Positions 1 through 11,688 of a DNA stretch of 64,000 nucleotides are shown here, one piece after another. The stretch spans positions 62,001-126,000 of the forward strand of contig MU405222.1 in the NCBI GenBank assembly GCA_022836615.1, in the 5' to 3' direction. Source of the stretch: Annulohypoxylon bovei var. microspora. Lineage: Eukaryota > Ascomycota > Sordariomycetes > Xylariales > Hypoxylaceae. The position numbers were made by a program, and so were the translations under genes. Within the stretch, counting starts at the first letter, position 1, and every line of letters begins with the position of its first letter. The notes beneath the pieces were generated by a model, which was not told the origin of the DNA, ran no database searches, and saw only the letters and a list, made by a program, of their open reading frames with translations.

Positions 1-3000
1 GTCAATAACCAACAAAGCAGTGTATGTGTGTATACACACATAGTAATAGTAGTTTAATCCTTAATGTGCAGGTTATGCCTTAGACCTAGCGAAATACCTA
101 ACTAGATAGAGTTTATGATATTCCAGCATCTACCGAATGAGAGAGCTGCTATGTTAAGGTATCGTACGCGCGGACCCAGACACATCATCATTTAGCACTG
201 CCGAAATTCGACTAGTTCAGGACAGGGTTAGGCTTGAACGACGGGGCAAATCCGACATGTCATCTCAATGAGGAGCAATACATATCTAGCAGACAGGGAA
301 GCGCGTTTGACGACAAACTTCCTTGCCGTGAGATTCGGGATCGACAGACGCAAACCAACTCCGACATGGCTATCCCATGCTTAAGTGACAACGGTAGATT
401 CCATATGAAGAATATAAACCCCCCTGATTGCTTAGGTACGTATGTATGTAGGTACCTACATTAGCAATATCAGCAATATGTCTCAGTTCCGTATGGTCTA
501 GAATCTAGAATCCGAATAGACAGAAAGTCCGTGAGTTCAATAGACATGGGTTAGAGATCATTCGGGCCACACGCTATACTTCCGTTCCGTGGGGATTGAT
601 ATCTGGCACCTTGCGGGTTGCTCGGCTAGACCCCGAGGAACGCAAAGAAGATACAAGTAGCCCAACCCCCTTATGTTAGATAGGCATCTTCGGATATATA
701 TAGATCTGGAGCTAAATGGATTTGTCAGAAAAGAACGGTTAGAAAAGGAGATAACTATTGAATCTCGGCATGGTGGCATGCCTTAGGCTTCACCACCACG
801 GAGCTCCTAATGGAAATAGCCGCATGTTTGGTGCATGATACGACCGCTAAGTAATCATCTAAGACGATTACGGTTGCCAATGAAGCCACTTACCTAAAAG
901 TTACTATAGTAGGTGCCGTAGATGATATATGCTAACATCAGCCACGCGCTCAAGAGGCCAAGGGACCCATGGATGTCCCAGCTGGCCGGATCGATCATCG
1001 CAGCCACAAATACTAAAATCACGGGAATGTCTCGATACGGCAATTCTAGACTTTTGACAGCCCTTAATCTTTTAACTGCAATTTTAGACGAATTTACGAT
1101 CTCGATACTACTCTGCTACTATGATGTACGCAACAGCCGTTGCCAAAAGATCATTACGATGGATTATGATGGGTCTCAGGCAGTAGTATTACGGCTTACT
1201 ATGACAATGTTATGTGGGCTTCCGAGGCTAACGGTCTATGGGACCCGAAGACCAAGACCAAGAGATCACGATTAATAGGTACCTACCTACATACCCTGAT
1301 ACCTACCCACTCCATAACGCGTCGTCAATGCATGTGGCATCCCATGTGAACGATTTCCAGCATGTCAATCCTTCACGTTCCAGAGATCATTAAACACTAC
1401 AGTACATTACCGCTAATTCCGCTCTAGGGTGTCATAGTGCTTGACCCGAGAAGTTGGTTTCCGCGCGCCGCCCCGTCTTAGCTGCCGCCGGATGATACTC
1501 TGTGCGCTTAACAATTCCCGTCCTGTGTTAGCTTTAGTCTCTACGTTTGTGGGGAGATTGTCCCCCTGACTATAGCATCTACACACGCCATAGGGCAACG
1601 GACCATGGGTCTAGGTAGTTGCTTTTGCTAGTGTAGGCGTTTTTCTCATGGTGGACCTTGCTAGCCTCCAGTTTCAACCGACCTCGCCTCTACAAAGACA
1701 CGCTACCAAACCATATCGTCTGTCAATATCGCAAGGAATACGCTTATCTTGATGCTTTCCCCCGCCTAATATGTGATTAAGGGACTTCTGACACGTGCTG
1801 AGGACCTCGGGAGGTAAGTTAGCAGGTTAGTACGTCCACCCATTGCTATAACATCATGTCCTAAGTTGTAAGTTGTCACTCTAAACTCGATGCTAAACCT
1901 CCACACTGTATGTACATCTCGTCTTGATTCGATATTAATTTAATGATGCAACATCCCGTCAACCTTAAAAGTCTGACATATAGATCGCCGACGCAAGATC
2001 TACTCCGCGTCTAACCTACTATTTAGGCGGTTGGTGATCATATGCGGCGTGGCTGACGTGGAGCTTGGTAGGGGACGAGAATAAGTTTTCGCCCTGTGTT
2101 GTTGTAGTATCCCTCACAAATTAGGGTCCGATACAGGGTAGCTTCAAGTAATATCCGTCATGATAACCATGATAACAACGCCGAGGTCTCTTAACCCCCC
2201 CCCCCCCACACCTCAATCCGTCTACGCTATGTCGTGGCGATACACTCAATAATACTAAGGACCTAAGGTAGATGCGCTCCGCGCTACGATGACCTACAGG
2301 CATCCGCCTCATATCATGGCATGATATCGAGCACTCGCCAAGGGCGTTTCAGGGGGGAGCCCAGTCTGACTTAGTTCCGTATATCCTCCAACCATCACCG
2401 TGGACCCATCACCACCTCGGACCAGAGAGCGATCAAGGTCGACTGGCGGCCCCCCGTAACACGTGTTGTTGAGCCTCAAGTGGCAGGGTCAACACCGTCC
2501 GCCGATGATCCGAAAATTTTAACAGACTTTTTGCTTCGGACCAGTAGAAGTTGGCTCAACCCCTCCTCGCATGCCCCCCCCCTTTCCCCCGGTCGTGAAT
2601 TGGTTTCTACATGCAGAAGCGAGATCATCGCTTGGCAGCAGCGCTTTTCAGCAGCCCTCAGGGTCGCATTTGGCGGCGATCTTTTCCAGATCGTTAGATA
2701 CCTCACCGCCCCGCGCTCCGCTATAGCGCATTTTATTCCTTCATACATCTCTGCCCACTTATTATTATATTCCGTGCCGACCCAGCACGGTCGACGTACA
2801 TCCTATTCGAAGATGCGCCAGACGGGGAGGGACAGTTCAGCAGCATTGTCAACAATAACAACCGAATTGGGGCCGTCGTCGACTCGACGGAATAACCTGG
2901 GCGAACGCACCCTTGATTCCTCATTCGTGGAACCGTACCCTTATCCCTCGTGGAACGTCTGGGCCACGTACATGCTACATACATGCCTATGTAATATGAT

Positions 3001-3175
3001 ATCGCCGACCTCGATTTCTTGGACTGTACCGCTCACGGTGTCACTATCATCCGGGAGCCCGCCACACCCTTCAGCCAACCCGGGGTACGCTCGATGTCTT
3101 GCAGATGGTCGGGGATGCCATGCGCGCGGCTCCTCCTGCAGTGGCAGGCTTCTCCGAGATACATACCTATCTGGG

Positions 3176-3206
3176 TACCTACCTACCTACCTACCTACCT
3201 ACCTAC
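3176..3206. repeat. (TACC)n microsatellite
   Basis: About seven and a half uninterrupted copies of the tetramer TACC. Shorter runs of the same unit occur throughout the intergenic DNA, for example near 3910, 4645, 38290 and 44090. Confidence 0.95.
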
Positions 3207-3510
3207 ATAGACACCTCTCCTGGGCATCTAGCGTAGCTACCTAGGCAGCTTTCAGGTAGACAATTCTAGGTATCTATCCGAGTTTGGACCTAGGCATTTC
3301 TTTTGGTCGATGCTCAGAGCCTCAATATTTACTCTTAGGCTAAGCTTTGCTATGCTATGCTGATGATTGCTAATCAGGACCCCTTACGTCGCGTCGGGCT
3401 CCAAAGAGGGTAGGTATGTAGGTAATAGTAGCATTCCGGTCTCGAGCGACCATGTGACTGCTGACTGGACTTACACTTCGCCCGACGGCGTCTCCCCGGG
3501 TGAACAGCGA

Positions 3511-3530
3511 AGAGAGAGAGAGAGAGAGAG
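3511..3530. repeat. (AG)10 microsatellite
   Basis: Ten perfect AG dinucleotides in non-coding sequence. Confidence 0.95.
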
Positions 3531-4763
3531 GCAGATGGAGCGGTCGCTCTGGCTCTCGACGAGTCGAATTCGAGGGACTCTAGACCGACGTTCTTACTGC
3601 TTCTTACTGCTTGCCGGATGCATGCGACACTGCGCTCGCTGTGGTCGCGTCCGGCGAACCGGTCGAGAGGTAGGTGATGCGATGTCATAGCCTAGACCGC
3701 CTGCACCCTACTGCCTACGAGGGGTGACCGACGTGGTGTAGCATTGCGTCGCAGCGCCTCTACATGACATGAACCGTATGCTACGCCATGCCATGCGTCC
3801 ATCTCAGACAGTGTCTCAAGTCCCTCAACGGGAAGGGAAACTCCCGTCCCCGTCGGAAATTAAGCTTGTCTCTCCTCTTCTTCATTTTCTTCTTCTTTCT
3901 TCATCGATACCTACCTACCTACCTACCTGGGTAAATTGTGTTGTGTTGTGCTATGTAATACTATGTAGTACCTAGTAGTAGCTATCTAAGTCATCCTGTC
4001 TCAATCTGTGCTCCGCGACGATATGACCAGAAGCGCTGACCGCGGCCCCCCGTAAGCCCTCGGTCGACGCATGCGTGCGAACGCCCCAGACAGCGGGATG
4101 CCTGCCCGGCGCTCGACGTAATCTGCGCAGACGCAGGTCCGCTCCTCCGAGGAATGCTTAATACAACAACGATATGCTAATCTCTCGGTGTTCCTACGCG
4201 CTATATAGAACTTCATATCTACGGGGCTTTTTGTGCGTGTAACGCGCCCACGGGGTGGCGTGCCGTGTTCCGATGGGGGAGGTCAGACGGGTCTCGTATT
4301 CACGTTACTCGTGAGGGGGGAAACGTAAGTAGGTAGGTAGCTTTTCTTTTCTCCGAAGCGTGTATGCCGCGACAGAGAGGTTGCTCTGGAGAACTGTTCC
4401 TATAGCAAAACCCTGTAGTCTCGCTACTTTCGCTAGAGGTATTGGAGTATAGTAGACTAAGTGGATTATAGGGCGGCTAGGTAGAACGAGAATATCACAA
4501 TAAGAAGCTATCCAGATAAGCCCCCGGAGTATCCGAGTTAGTCCTATCGGGCGACACTGGTGAGCCCCTTTCGGTGTGTTTAGGGGCTTAGGGGCTAGGT
4601 GGTTCCCTTGCAGGATATAGTGGCTTTTAGTTCGCATTATAGCTACCTAGGTCCTACCTACCTGTCTACCTATGTAGCCTATTACTGAAAACCCCGACGG
4701 GGGCTATAGCAAATTTGAGGTCGAGCCGTTCGAACCACTCCCATTGAGCCATTTGACGTGGCA

Positions 4764-4773
4764 TACCTAGGTA
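4764..4773. repeat. Dispersed palindrome TACCTAGGTA
   Basis: Exact copy of a 10-bp perfect palindrome. I found ten exact copies in the window: 4764, 25687, 31681, 38945, 42207, 42660, 44454, 54883, 57216 and 58351. All are outside the coding exons annotated here. Its role is unknown. Confidence 0.9.
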
Positions 4774-6099
4774 GACAAGAACACTCCCTGTTGCCCGATG
4801 AACTTAATGTTGACAGGTACCTACGGTATGTTATTGGCCAAACTACGGAGAACCAGAGCTAAAGAGGTGTGTTGGTCGTGGGGATGGCCGTGTCCATGAT
4901 CCATAATTATTCTATGAGGCCTCTTCCATTCTATCCACTCAGAGGAGCAATCAGTGACAAGACCAAGCCGTCATTTAATGTCCTTGTATGTAATCGACTC
5001 ACGAAAAGTCCAGTTGTTTTTCGGTAAAGCAATGTTGTCATAGTAAGTTTTATAGGACTAAGCTAAAAAGCCCCGGTGGTCTTCTATCCCTTAGACTGGC
5101 ATAAGGCGTCACCCCTTGTAATTACCTAGTAACAGCACGTGAGGTTTTGCAGAGAAACAGAAATAGCTTGTGTGATATCAAATAAGTTAGCTGCCATGGT
5201 GTGGTGTACTCGTTATTGTGAATATTGTGTTGATCTTTGAAGTGTTGGTACTGATTCTGGTGTTATACTAAAGGGGCAGCTGTAGCGTCTGAGTCGCGTG
5301 CATGCTTTGGCATTCCCCTTATATGATGCAGCCATAGTTACAAGCTTGCTTAGGTAGGTAGTGTAGGGTGATATGCCAGTGGATTTAAAACTAATATGTA
5401 TGCTATTCTCTCCTTTATACCTCCTCATCGCGGTTTGCTAATAATCGCGATATAGACAGAGGATCGGTGACCAGTCGTGTCTGTGTGCTTTCTTATTTAA
5501 ATACCTCCCTAGGTAAGTACAGGCTTGCCACAGACGTCGCCTGGGCCTAGAAGCGGACATTATCTAACTCTCTTCAGTGTCTAGTGAATATCTACACCTA
5601 TAGGAGCTACCATGCATTTGGTGACCTGCGATGAGACCTTTATCAATACGAGATACCTGCTGGCCGAGAAACGTTTCGATAGTTATGCCAAAAATTACAA
5701 GTTTAATATAAGTCATTTAAGAGCTAGGTAGCTATTCGACTCTTTGTGAATTGATGTAACGAGCGTGGGCAGCCAGGGCCACCGGGGGAAAAGGGGCCAC
5801 GCAACACCCTTTCGAACAATACTCCCATTCGTGTTATTCCCAACCGTCAATAACCATCTTGATGTTCAATTTCATTCGCGCTTTCATCAAAATGGGGCTG
5901 TCTCTTTTGCTCCGCGTAGTAGTATGTCTACCTGAACGTCAGTACATTTTCATTTATACCTATGTATTATGTGAGGGCAACGGAGGACAGAGCTATCGGT
6001 CTTGGACCCAGTCACTCTCAAACCATCCTTTTGAATACTGGAAATTGAGGCGGCAACAACGCCCTGGTTATTAGAGACAGGGGCGTGGTAATTAGTAGA

Positions 6100-7199
6100 G
6101 CCAATGTTTATACCACCAGCCTATGGGTAAAGTGTCTAGCTCTCAGTATCACCCTCTTTATTAGGCATGTTACGAAAAAAGTACTTGTGACGGACCGTTT
6201 GGCTTTCCACAGCTTTTCGATCGAGGCCCTGAACCCATCTGAACAACTTGCCCGAGATGCTAATGAAATCTGGTCGGTATTCCCTGTCAAACTTGGGCGT
6301 GCCGACATGATTATTTTCGACAGCGATGGATAAGATACTAGGCTGTGTAGTTGAGGCTTTGTCCACTATGAATCCCGGACTCTTTTTTCCCGCGTACATT
6401 GACAGTCCCCCGAAGTAGCAGGCAGTATCGACCTACGGGGGCGTTTGATCCCTCGCCTTGACCATCTAGGAGAAGTTGTTGTCAATTTAGACTAGTGTCT
6501 TGGATCTCTCTCCTAGACTTTTGATTAAGTCTGTGTTGGTAGTCGAGATGGTGGACACTATGTTGGTTGTGATCTCTACCTCCCACCTCGCTTGCTTAGA
6601 ACTAGCAAACGGCGTTCCGATGAATGTCATTTCGCGCGCCTTGTTTACTGCATCCTTCTTAGCTATGTCAACGCCTCAACTGTTTGGAGACTGCGTCTGC
6701 ACAGGCGAGGCCGCCGAGACTGCGGGCTACGAATACGACAGGTCGATCTGTCTGTGAAAATTGTCAGTTAATACACATCTAGTAATGAAGTCATCTTAAA
6801 GCTTGACTGTTGGGGCATGTTGGCAAAGAAAGGAAGGATCAGAACGTCTAGCATTCCATGGCTACACTACAGGTGTAAAACTCACACCACTCGTCTAACT
6901 TCGCAGACTAACTAAGTCATCGAGTAGAGCTGATGAATGTTCATCGTAGGGGGTATATGCTTTGTTCTGAAGAGGGGATAGAAATGGGAATTCAAGACAT
7001 TGTAGCCGTGCGAGATAATCCGAGCATTGAGACATTTCGAAGGAAGCAGATCCCTAGGCCAGAAAACAGAGTCTGGGTTTTCATCGCTAAGATTAGACGT
7101 CCGAGTCGTAATTCTATTACCATTGAGGCCGTGGACAGACGACACTACAATGATAAACCTGAGAGTTACTAGGGCATCTATCTTACTCGACCTTAGCAT
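6100..7199 (-). pseudogene. Relic of NLR-type N-terminal alpha/beta-hydrolase domain
   Basis: Read on the minus strand, three fragments line up in the order expected for the alpha/beta-hydrolase domain found at the N-terminus of many fungal NLR (STAND/NACHT) proteins. At 7199-6912 there is a strand reading IIVVSSVHGLNG, followed by FWPRDLLPSKCLNARI and SHGYN. At about 6738-6689 comes the nucleophile-elbow segment FVARSLGGLACADAV. From about 6619, in another frame, comes GTPFASSKQARWEVE and then LIKSLGERSKTL. At about 6370-6240 comes IVDKAS and NNHVGTPKF. Stop codons and at least one frameshift separate the pieces, so no intact protein can be made. The elbow has Arg where the family usually has His before Ser. 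No P-loop (GxGKS/T) or NACHT sequence was seen further downstream on this strand. The family assignment rests on motif order and is fairly secure; whether the gene was once complete here is inference. Confidence 0.75.
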
Positions 7200-7299
7200 T
7201 TTTAGGGTCGGCTAGGGGCTTTATAAGTCTACAAGGGTCCTCCATGATAAAAATTCCACTGGATGATTACCTAGAGATTAGAATGAGTAACGTCAAGTA

Positions 7300-8086
7300 G
7301 ATAATATGGTAATCGAATTCATCTATGGTTCACGCGAAAGACTTTTATGGTCACGCCCTATCATCTATGGCTCTCGCGGAAGATCACGGCAACGTGCCTC
7401 TCCTAATTCTGAAGCTGGTGCAACGCTTGACCTCTTTTCGGATGATGAACGTCGGCTGCTACTCATGGCTGCCAGCGAGGCGGCCCTTCTCCTTAGTTAG
7501 TATAAGAACCGACACTAGCCAAAGCTATTAGCCGCGGCCTTCCAAAACGATACAACAACCATGACGAGCTTGATTAAGAAGAGGCATGTAAATCTCCCGG
7601 GTGATCGCACGGCAGAAATTTAAACTAGTTAGATTTTTGCTGCAAAATAATACGGATGTAAATACCCAAGATGATAGAGGGAATGCCCCGTGGTCACCAG
7701 CTGTTACGAATAAAGACGAGGAAAGTAAGTGTTTCATGGCTTTTCAATGTTCCCTTCTAACCGCCATTATGTATATGAGTGCTGGCAAACTATAATAACA
7801 GTAACTATCGCAACTCCTCGTTGAGTACGGGGTAAACGTGGATGCCCTAAGTTTAAGTGGTTTTGACGTACTTTTGATAGCGGCACGTTCTGGAAATATC
7901 AAAGCAACGCAATTTCTCTTTAGCAAAGGGGCAAAGCCCTCAATGGTGGCGAGATCTAGTCGGACGTCTCTCCACATAGCGGCCAGATGCGGGCATATCA
8001 AATGCGTCCAGTTACCGCTCAACGCCGGGGCCGATGTGTCACTAAGACCGGGGGTAGCGACGGGCCAAGTTCAAACCCCGGAGTGA
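7300..8086 (+). pseudogene. Decayed ankyrin-repeat gene fragment
   Basis: Several degraded ankyrin repeats are spread over different plus-strand frames. At about 7616-7690 the reading is VRFLLQNNTDVNTQDDRGNA. At 7818-7925 it is LLVEYGVNVDAL, then LLIAARSGNIKATQFLFSKG. At 7945-8040 it is TSLHIAARCGHIKCV, then LNAGADV. These match the ankyrin consensus, in which TPLHxAAxxGH is followed by VxxLLxxGADVN. Between 7306 and 7500 two overlapping frames hold weaker pieces (EAGATLD, LLLMAASE). Stops and frame changes interrupt the array, and no start or upstream domain is visible on this strand. The fragment lies head to head with the hydrolase relic to its left. Ankyrin repeats often form the C-terminal half of fungal NLRs, so both may derive from such genes, but opposite strands rule out a simple single gene. 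Confidence 0.75.
7319..7383 (+). repeat. Imperfect 23-bp direct repeat, 42-bp period
   Basis: Positions 7319-7341 and 7361-7383 agree at 20 of 23 bases. The 42-bp offset is a multiple of three. It may be a trace of protein-level repetition at the left end of the ankyrin relic, or a local duplication. Confidence 0.6.
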
Positions 8087-9007
8087 GGGAGGCAACTGTA
8101 ATTAAATTAATAATTTAATTAATGAGTACGTAGAATGCTACCACGAAGGTGAATCTTATGGAGAAGGAGAGAAGGTATCCCATCCTCAAACCCCTTAAAG
8201 CCTTGCTGGCCTCATGGTCAAGACCTTAAGCCCGTCGCTTCAGAGGTATCCTATTCCATAGTTTAGGTGACGAATGAAGGTGTTGAGCCACGTATCCTGT
8301 GACAAATATGGCCAAGGGATTGCCACTTGAGTAACGAGCTACTTGAGATCAAAGTGAGGGTAGCTAGTGTCATGGTGATATTTCCAGGGACTTGATCGCT
8401 CGAATCATGTAGTAGGCTACCTTCTGAGTGATACTAAGTCAATGTTATCATACCTGATAGGGGTTGATGTTGAACACGATATCTGACAATTGTTAGGTTT
8501 ATTAGACGAACCATTAGTTAAAGTAAGTCTTAACGATATTATGATGTTTCTTGATCGATCATAGCTCGGAGACTTTGACGAAATGTTAATCTGATAAATC
8601 GGATGAACAGGAAGTAATTACCAAGTATTAATAGGTAGCTACGAGTTAGGCCGTCGGTCCGGGCGGCGTATGCGGGAGCCGAATAATCCGCTTACCTAAC
8701 CAATTAAATTTAGCAAACCCGCCCCGGTCGCGTCATATCCAGGTAGCTAGGTACTTTCATCGAGGTAGCTATGTAGCTATTAGCTAACTGCAGGCTTAAT
8801 TCGTAAGTTGGAACACCAATAGGTGGCATTAACGATCCGTACCGCGGCCAGCTCTTTGAAGTTACAAACTTCTATCTATTTACCCACGAACGAACAAACA
8901 ACCTTCTTTCCACGTTGGAATGATGGGCACCTAGATTGACCTCCATGAAATTTTCTGAAATTTCAATCATTTTCTACATTTCCTAATTATCGCCGAGAAT
9001 TGTCACG
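8087..9007. other. Intergenic region upstream of HRD1
   Basis: No gene seen. An AT-only stretch near 8101-8123 contains an inverted repeat (ATTAAATT and its complement). The final few hundred bases are the presumed promoter and 5' leader of HRD1. Confidence 0.6.
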
Positions 9008-11688
9008 ATGCGACTTCTTTGGTACGCAGGGGTAAGTGAGCTCTTTACACAGTACATTATTTGATATCGAGAATCGAGATGTAGTCCTTGTCTTAGCCAC
9101 CACAGCTTCAAGCTAACATCATTGCTAACATTATTCAATGCGTAGTCTTCAACGGCCCTGGCGGCCGGTGTCATCGCCTATGCCTTCAACCAACGTGCCA
9201 ACTTCTATTCCGCCATGGTCTACCTGTCTCAAAATAATCTTAGTCTCATGGTACTATTACCCCCTCTAAGCCCGTTGCCGAACTTACTCTCGTGCCGAGT
9301 TACTGATCCTGGTCGTCTGATTCTAGATCCTCATAAATCTCGTTCTCTTAGTCTATAGCTCTTTCGTCTGGGGTCTTCAGCGATTATGTTATGGCCCCCT
9401 CCGACCGGTCGAGATCGAACAACTGTACGAGAAGGCCTGGTTCGCCGTGACCGAGACCTGCCTTGCCATGACTATCTTCCGCGAAGAGGTTGGAGCTTGG
9501 TTCCTGGTAATGTTCACGGCTTTGGTCACCGGCAAGGTTTGGGAATGGATAGGCGAAGGTCGCGTCGAGGTTCTGGAACAGCAACCTCCTGTCAACCCAC
9601 GACTTTTCCATACGAGACTCAGCATATCCCTCCTACTTAGCGTCATTTACGATACCTGGCTATTTACCTACACCGTAAATGCTGTAATTCAACAGGCTCG
9701 TCCCAATATGATGGTCATGTTCCTGTTTGAGTTTGCTATCTTAGCCACATGCTCGTTCCGCACCGGTTTCCGATACGTCCTGTCGCTGGTCGAAGCCGAT
9801 ATAGTTAGCAAGCAGACCCGGCAAAGATTGGAAGAGCGACGTAGGCAGGTCCGAGAACAGCGTTCCGAAATCATGAGACGCCGCGAATCTGGCGACGCTA
9901 CAGAGGCCGAGGCTGCGGCGCAGGAAGAGCTACCACCTGACGAAGAGGATATCGACGAGACAGATATCGAAGTACAAGGATGGGAATCTAAAGGACAATG
10001 GGTGTTGAGTCTTGACCTATTTACTGGTAAGTAGCTATTTCGCTGCCACATAGCTTTCGTCTAACGCACATCTAGATTTCGTTAAGCTGGGCATATATTC
10101 CGCATTCTTCGCCATTCTCATGATGTTCTACGGTCTCCCCATTCACATCATGCGCGACCTCTTCCTCACAGCACGATCGTTCGTTAAGCGACTCAAGGCT
10201 CTGATGCAATATCGCAAAGCCCTCCAAGGCATGAACCACTATCCCGATGCCACCGTAGAGGAATTAGCACGGGAAGACACATGTATCATCTGCAGAGAAG
10301 ATATGCAACCATGGGACCCATCTGCCGTGGGCGCCGTAGAACGGTTTCGTCCGAAAAGACTGCCGTGCGGTCATATCTTGCACTTTGGGTGTCTCAGGAG
10401 CTGGTTAGAGAGACAACAAGTGTGCCCAACCTGCCGACGTCCAGTTACTGTCGAGGGTACCGCGCCTAACGGTGCCGCTCCGGGTGCGAATCCTGGTGGT
10501 CAACCCAATGCTCCAGGCCAACAAGCGCCAGGCAATAGAGCTGCGAATGGCGGTCAACCGGCGCAGGCGCGTGGGGGCGGTAACATGAGAGTATTCCAAT
10601 TTGGCCCCATTCGACTGGGATTTGCTCAGGGCAACGCCCAGAACATCCATGAGATGGCTCAACGGCTACGTCTTCCCGTCGACGCTCCGAATGGCGCTGC
10701 GGTGCCAGCAACACCAGCCCAAGCACCCCCTGCAGGCACAACTAACCTCGGCAACAATGGTAGTATTATGGAGATTCAGGCACAGCTTCAAGACATATCG
10801 CAACGAATTCAACAGGAGATACAGGCTTTACAAACGAGCCAAGTCGAATTACAGACTTTGTATGCTCTGACGGCAGAGCTAAGCCGCCTCCGCCAGATGC
10901 AACAAGAACCTCAGCCCGCGCCGATCGCCCAACTTGGACAGCCAGGTGTTAACATCCACCTTGGTGCCTACCAACCGCTTGCGCTGCAACAGCCCCTACC
11001 CCCTCTCCAACCTTTGCAACAATTTCAACCTATGACGCAGATGCCCCAGTTTCCAACTTTTCCTTCTCGCGTGTCAACGCCGACTATCGTCAGACATGGA
11101 GGCATTCCTTACTCTGCAGCTGTCCCTGCGGGTAGCCCAGACTTGCCCGAAGGAGTCTCAATTCCTCCCGGTTGGTCATTATTACCTCTCCAACGCCTCG
11201 AAGGCCAGCCATCCCAACCTGCTCAGCAACCTGCCCAACAAGTTGACACCAATAATCAACAGCCGCAGGCAGCAGCCGATATGACGAATGGGAATGCTGC
11301 GACTAGTTCTGGTGCTGCTGGAATTACTCGTTCGTCAAGTTCCAGAATTGGTGATTCCAATACTAGAGGTTTCGGACTCCCTAGTGGGTTTCCAGAGGAT
11401 GGCCCGAGCCAGACCACTTCTCAAGTACAGAGAGAAACGCCAGAGGTGGCAGCGCCAACGCCTATGATGCCTAACTGGGGCGGCCGTTCGCAGCTCTTTG
11501 CGAATAGCGGAGTTAACAATTCAGCCACTGCAAATGAGCCTGAGACCAAAACTGAAGAGGCATCAACATCTGAGGATTCTCAAGGCCAAGGCTCGGGCGA
11601 CGAGCAAGAATCATCAACAGGTAGTGACGCAAAGGGTAAGGCGAAAGCCGTGACGATCGAGGATGCGGAGGAGGCGGAGGATGAGTAA
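9008..11688 (+). CDS. HRD1: ERAD-associated E3 ubiquitin ligase HRD1 (synoviolin)
   Basis: Model: join(9008..9031, 9146..9250, 9327..10026, 10076..11688), 813 aa. Hrd1 is the ER-membrane ubiquitin ligase that ubiquitinates misfolded lumenal and membrane proteins for retrotranslocation and proteasomal degradation. The N-terminal third is a multi-span hydrophobic region with family-typical segments such as ANFYSAMVYLSQNN, YEKAWFAVTETCLAMTIFRE and ARPNMMVMFLFEFA. A RING-H2 finger follows at about residues 346-396, with ligands C346, C349, C374, H376, H379, C382, C393 and C396 (CIIC, CGHILHFGC, CPTC). The long C-terminal tail is rich in Gln, Pro, Ala and Asn and ends acidic; it is probably disordered and cytosolic. 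The start is chosen because exon 1 (MRLLWYAG) joins in frame to SSTALAAGVIAYAF, as in fungal orthologues. All introns are short with GT-AG ends; the last has a GTAAGT donor. Identity is very secure; the eight-codon first exon is the least certain part. Confidence 0.95.

Larger units (their letters stand above)
1..6100. other. Gene-poor left flank, no supportable gene
   Basis: No reading frame here has a recognisable domain, convincing splice structure or coding-like composition. Open frames of 60 to 254 codons exist on both strands. The longest (2480-3244, plus) has no ATG start, reads as low-information sequence and ends inside a TACC microsatellite. Simple repeats are a run of 13 C at 2195-2207, (TACC)n at 3176-3206 and (AG)10 at 3511-3530. 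One exact TACCTAGGTA palindrome lies at 4764-4773. I see no rRNA or tRNA gene. The stretch could hold relics too decayed to recognise by eye. Confidence 0.6.

Noticed and set aside
2480..3244. 254-codon plus-strand frame
   Set aside because: It begins with a non-ATG codon and runs into a TACC microsatellite (YLPTYLPTYLPT). It has no domain, and the composition looks random.
5400..6100. NACHT ATPase domain downstream of the hydrolase relic
   Set aside because: No P-loop or Walker-like sequence was readable on the minus strand in this stretch, so a NACHT part cannot be claimed.
8041..8085. Possible tRNA T-arm (GTTCAAACC)
   Set aside because: No matching acceptor, D or anticodon stems could be found around it; it lies at the end of the ankyrin relic.
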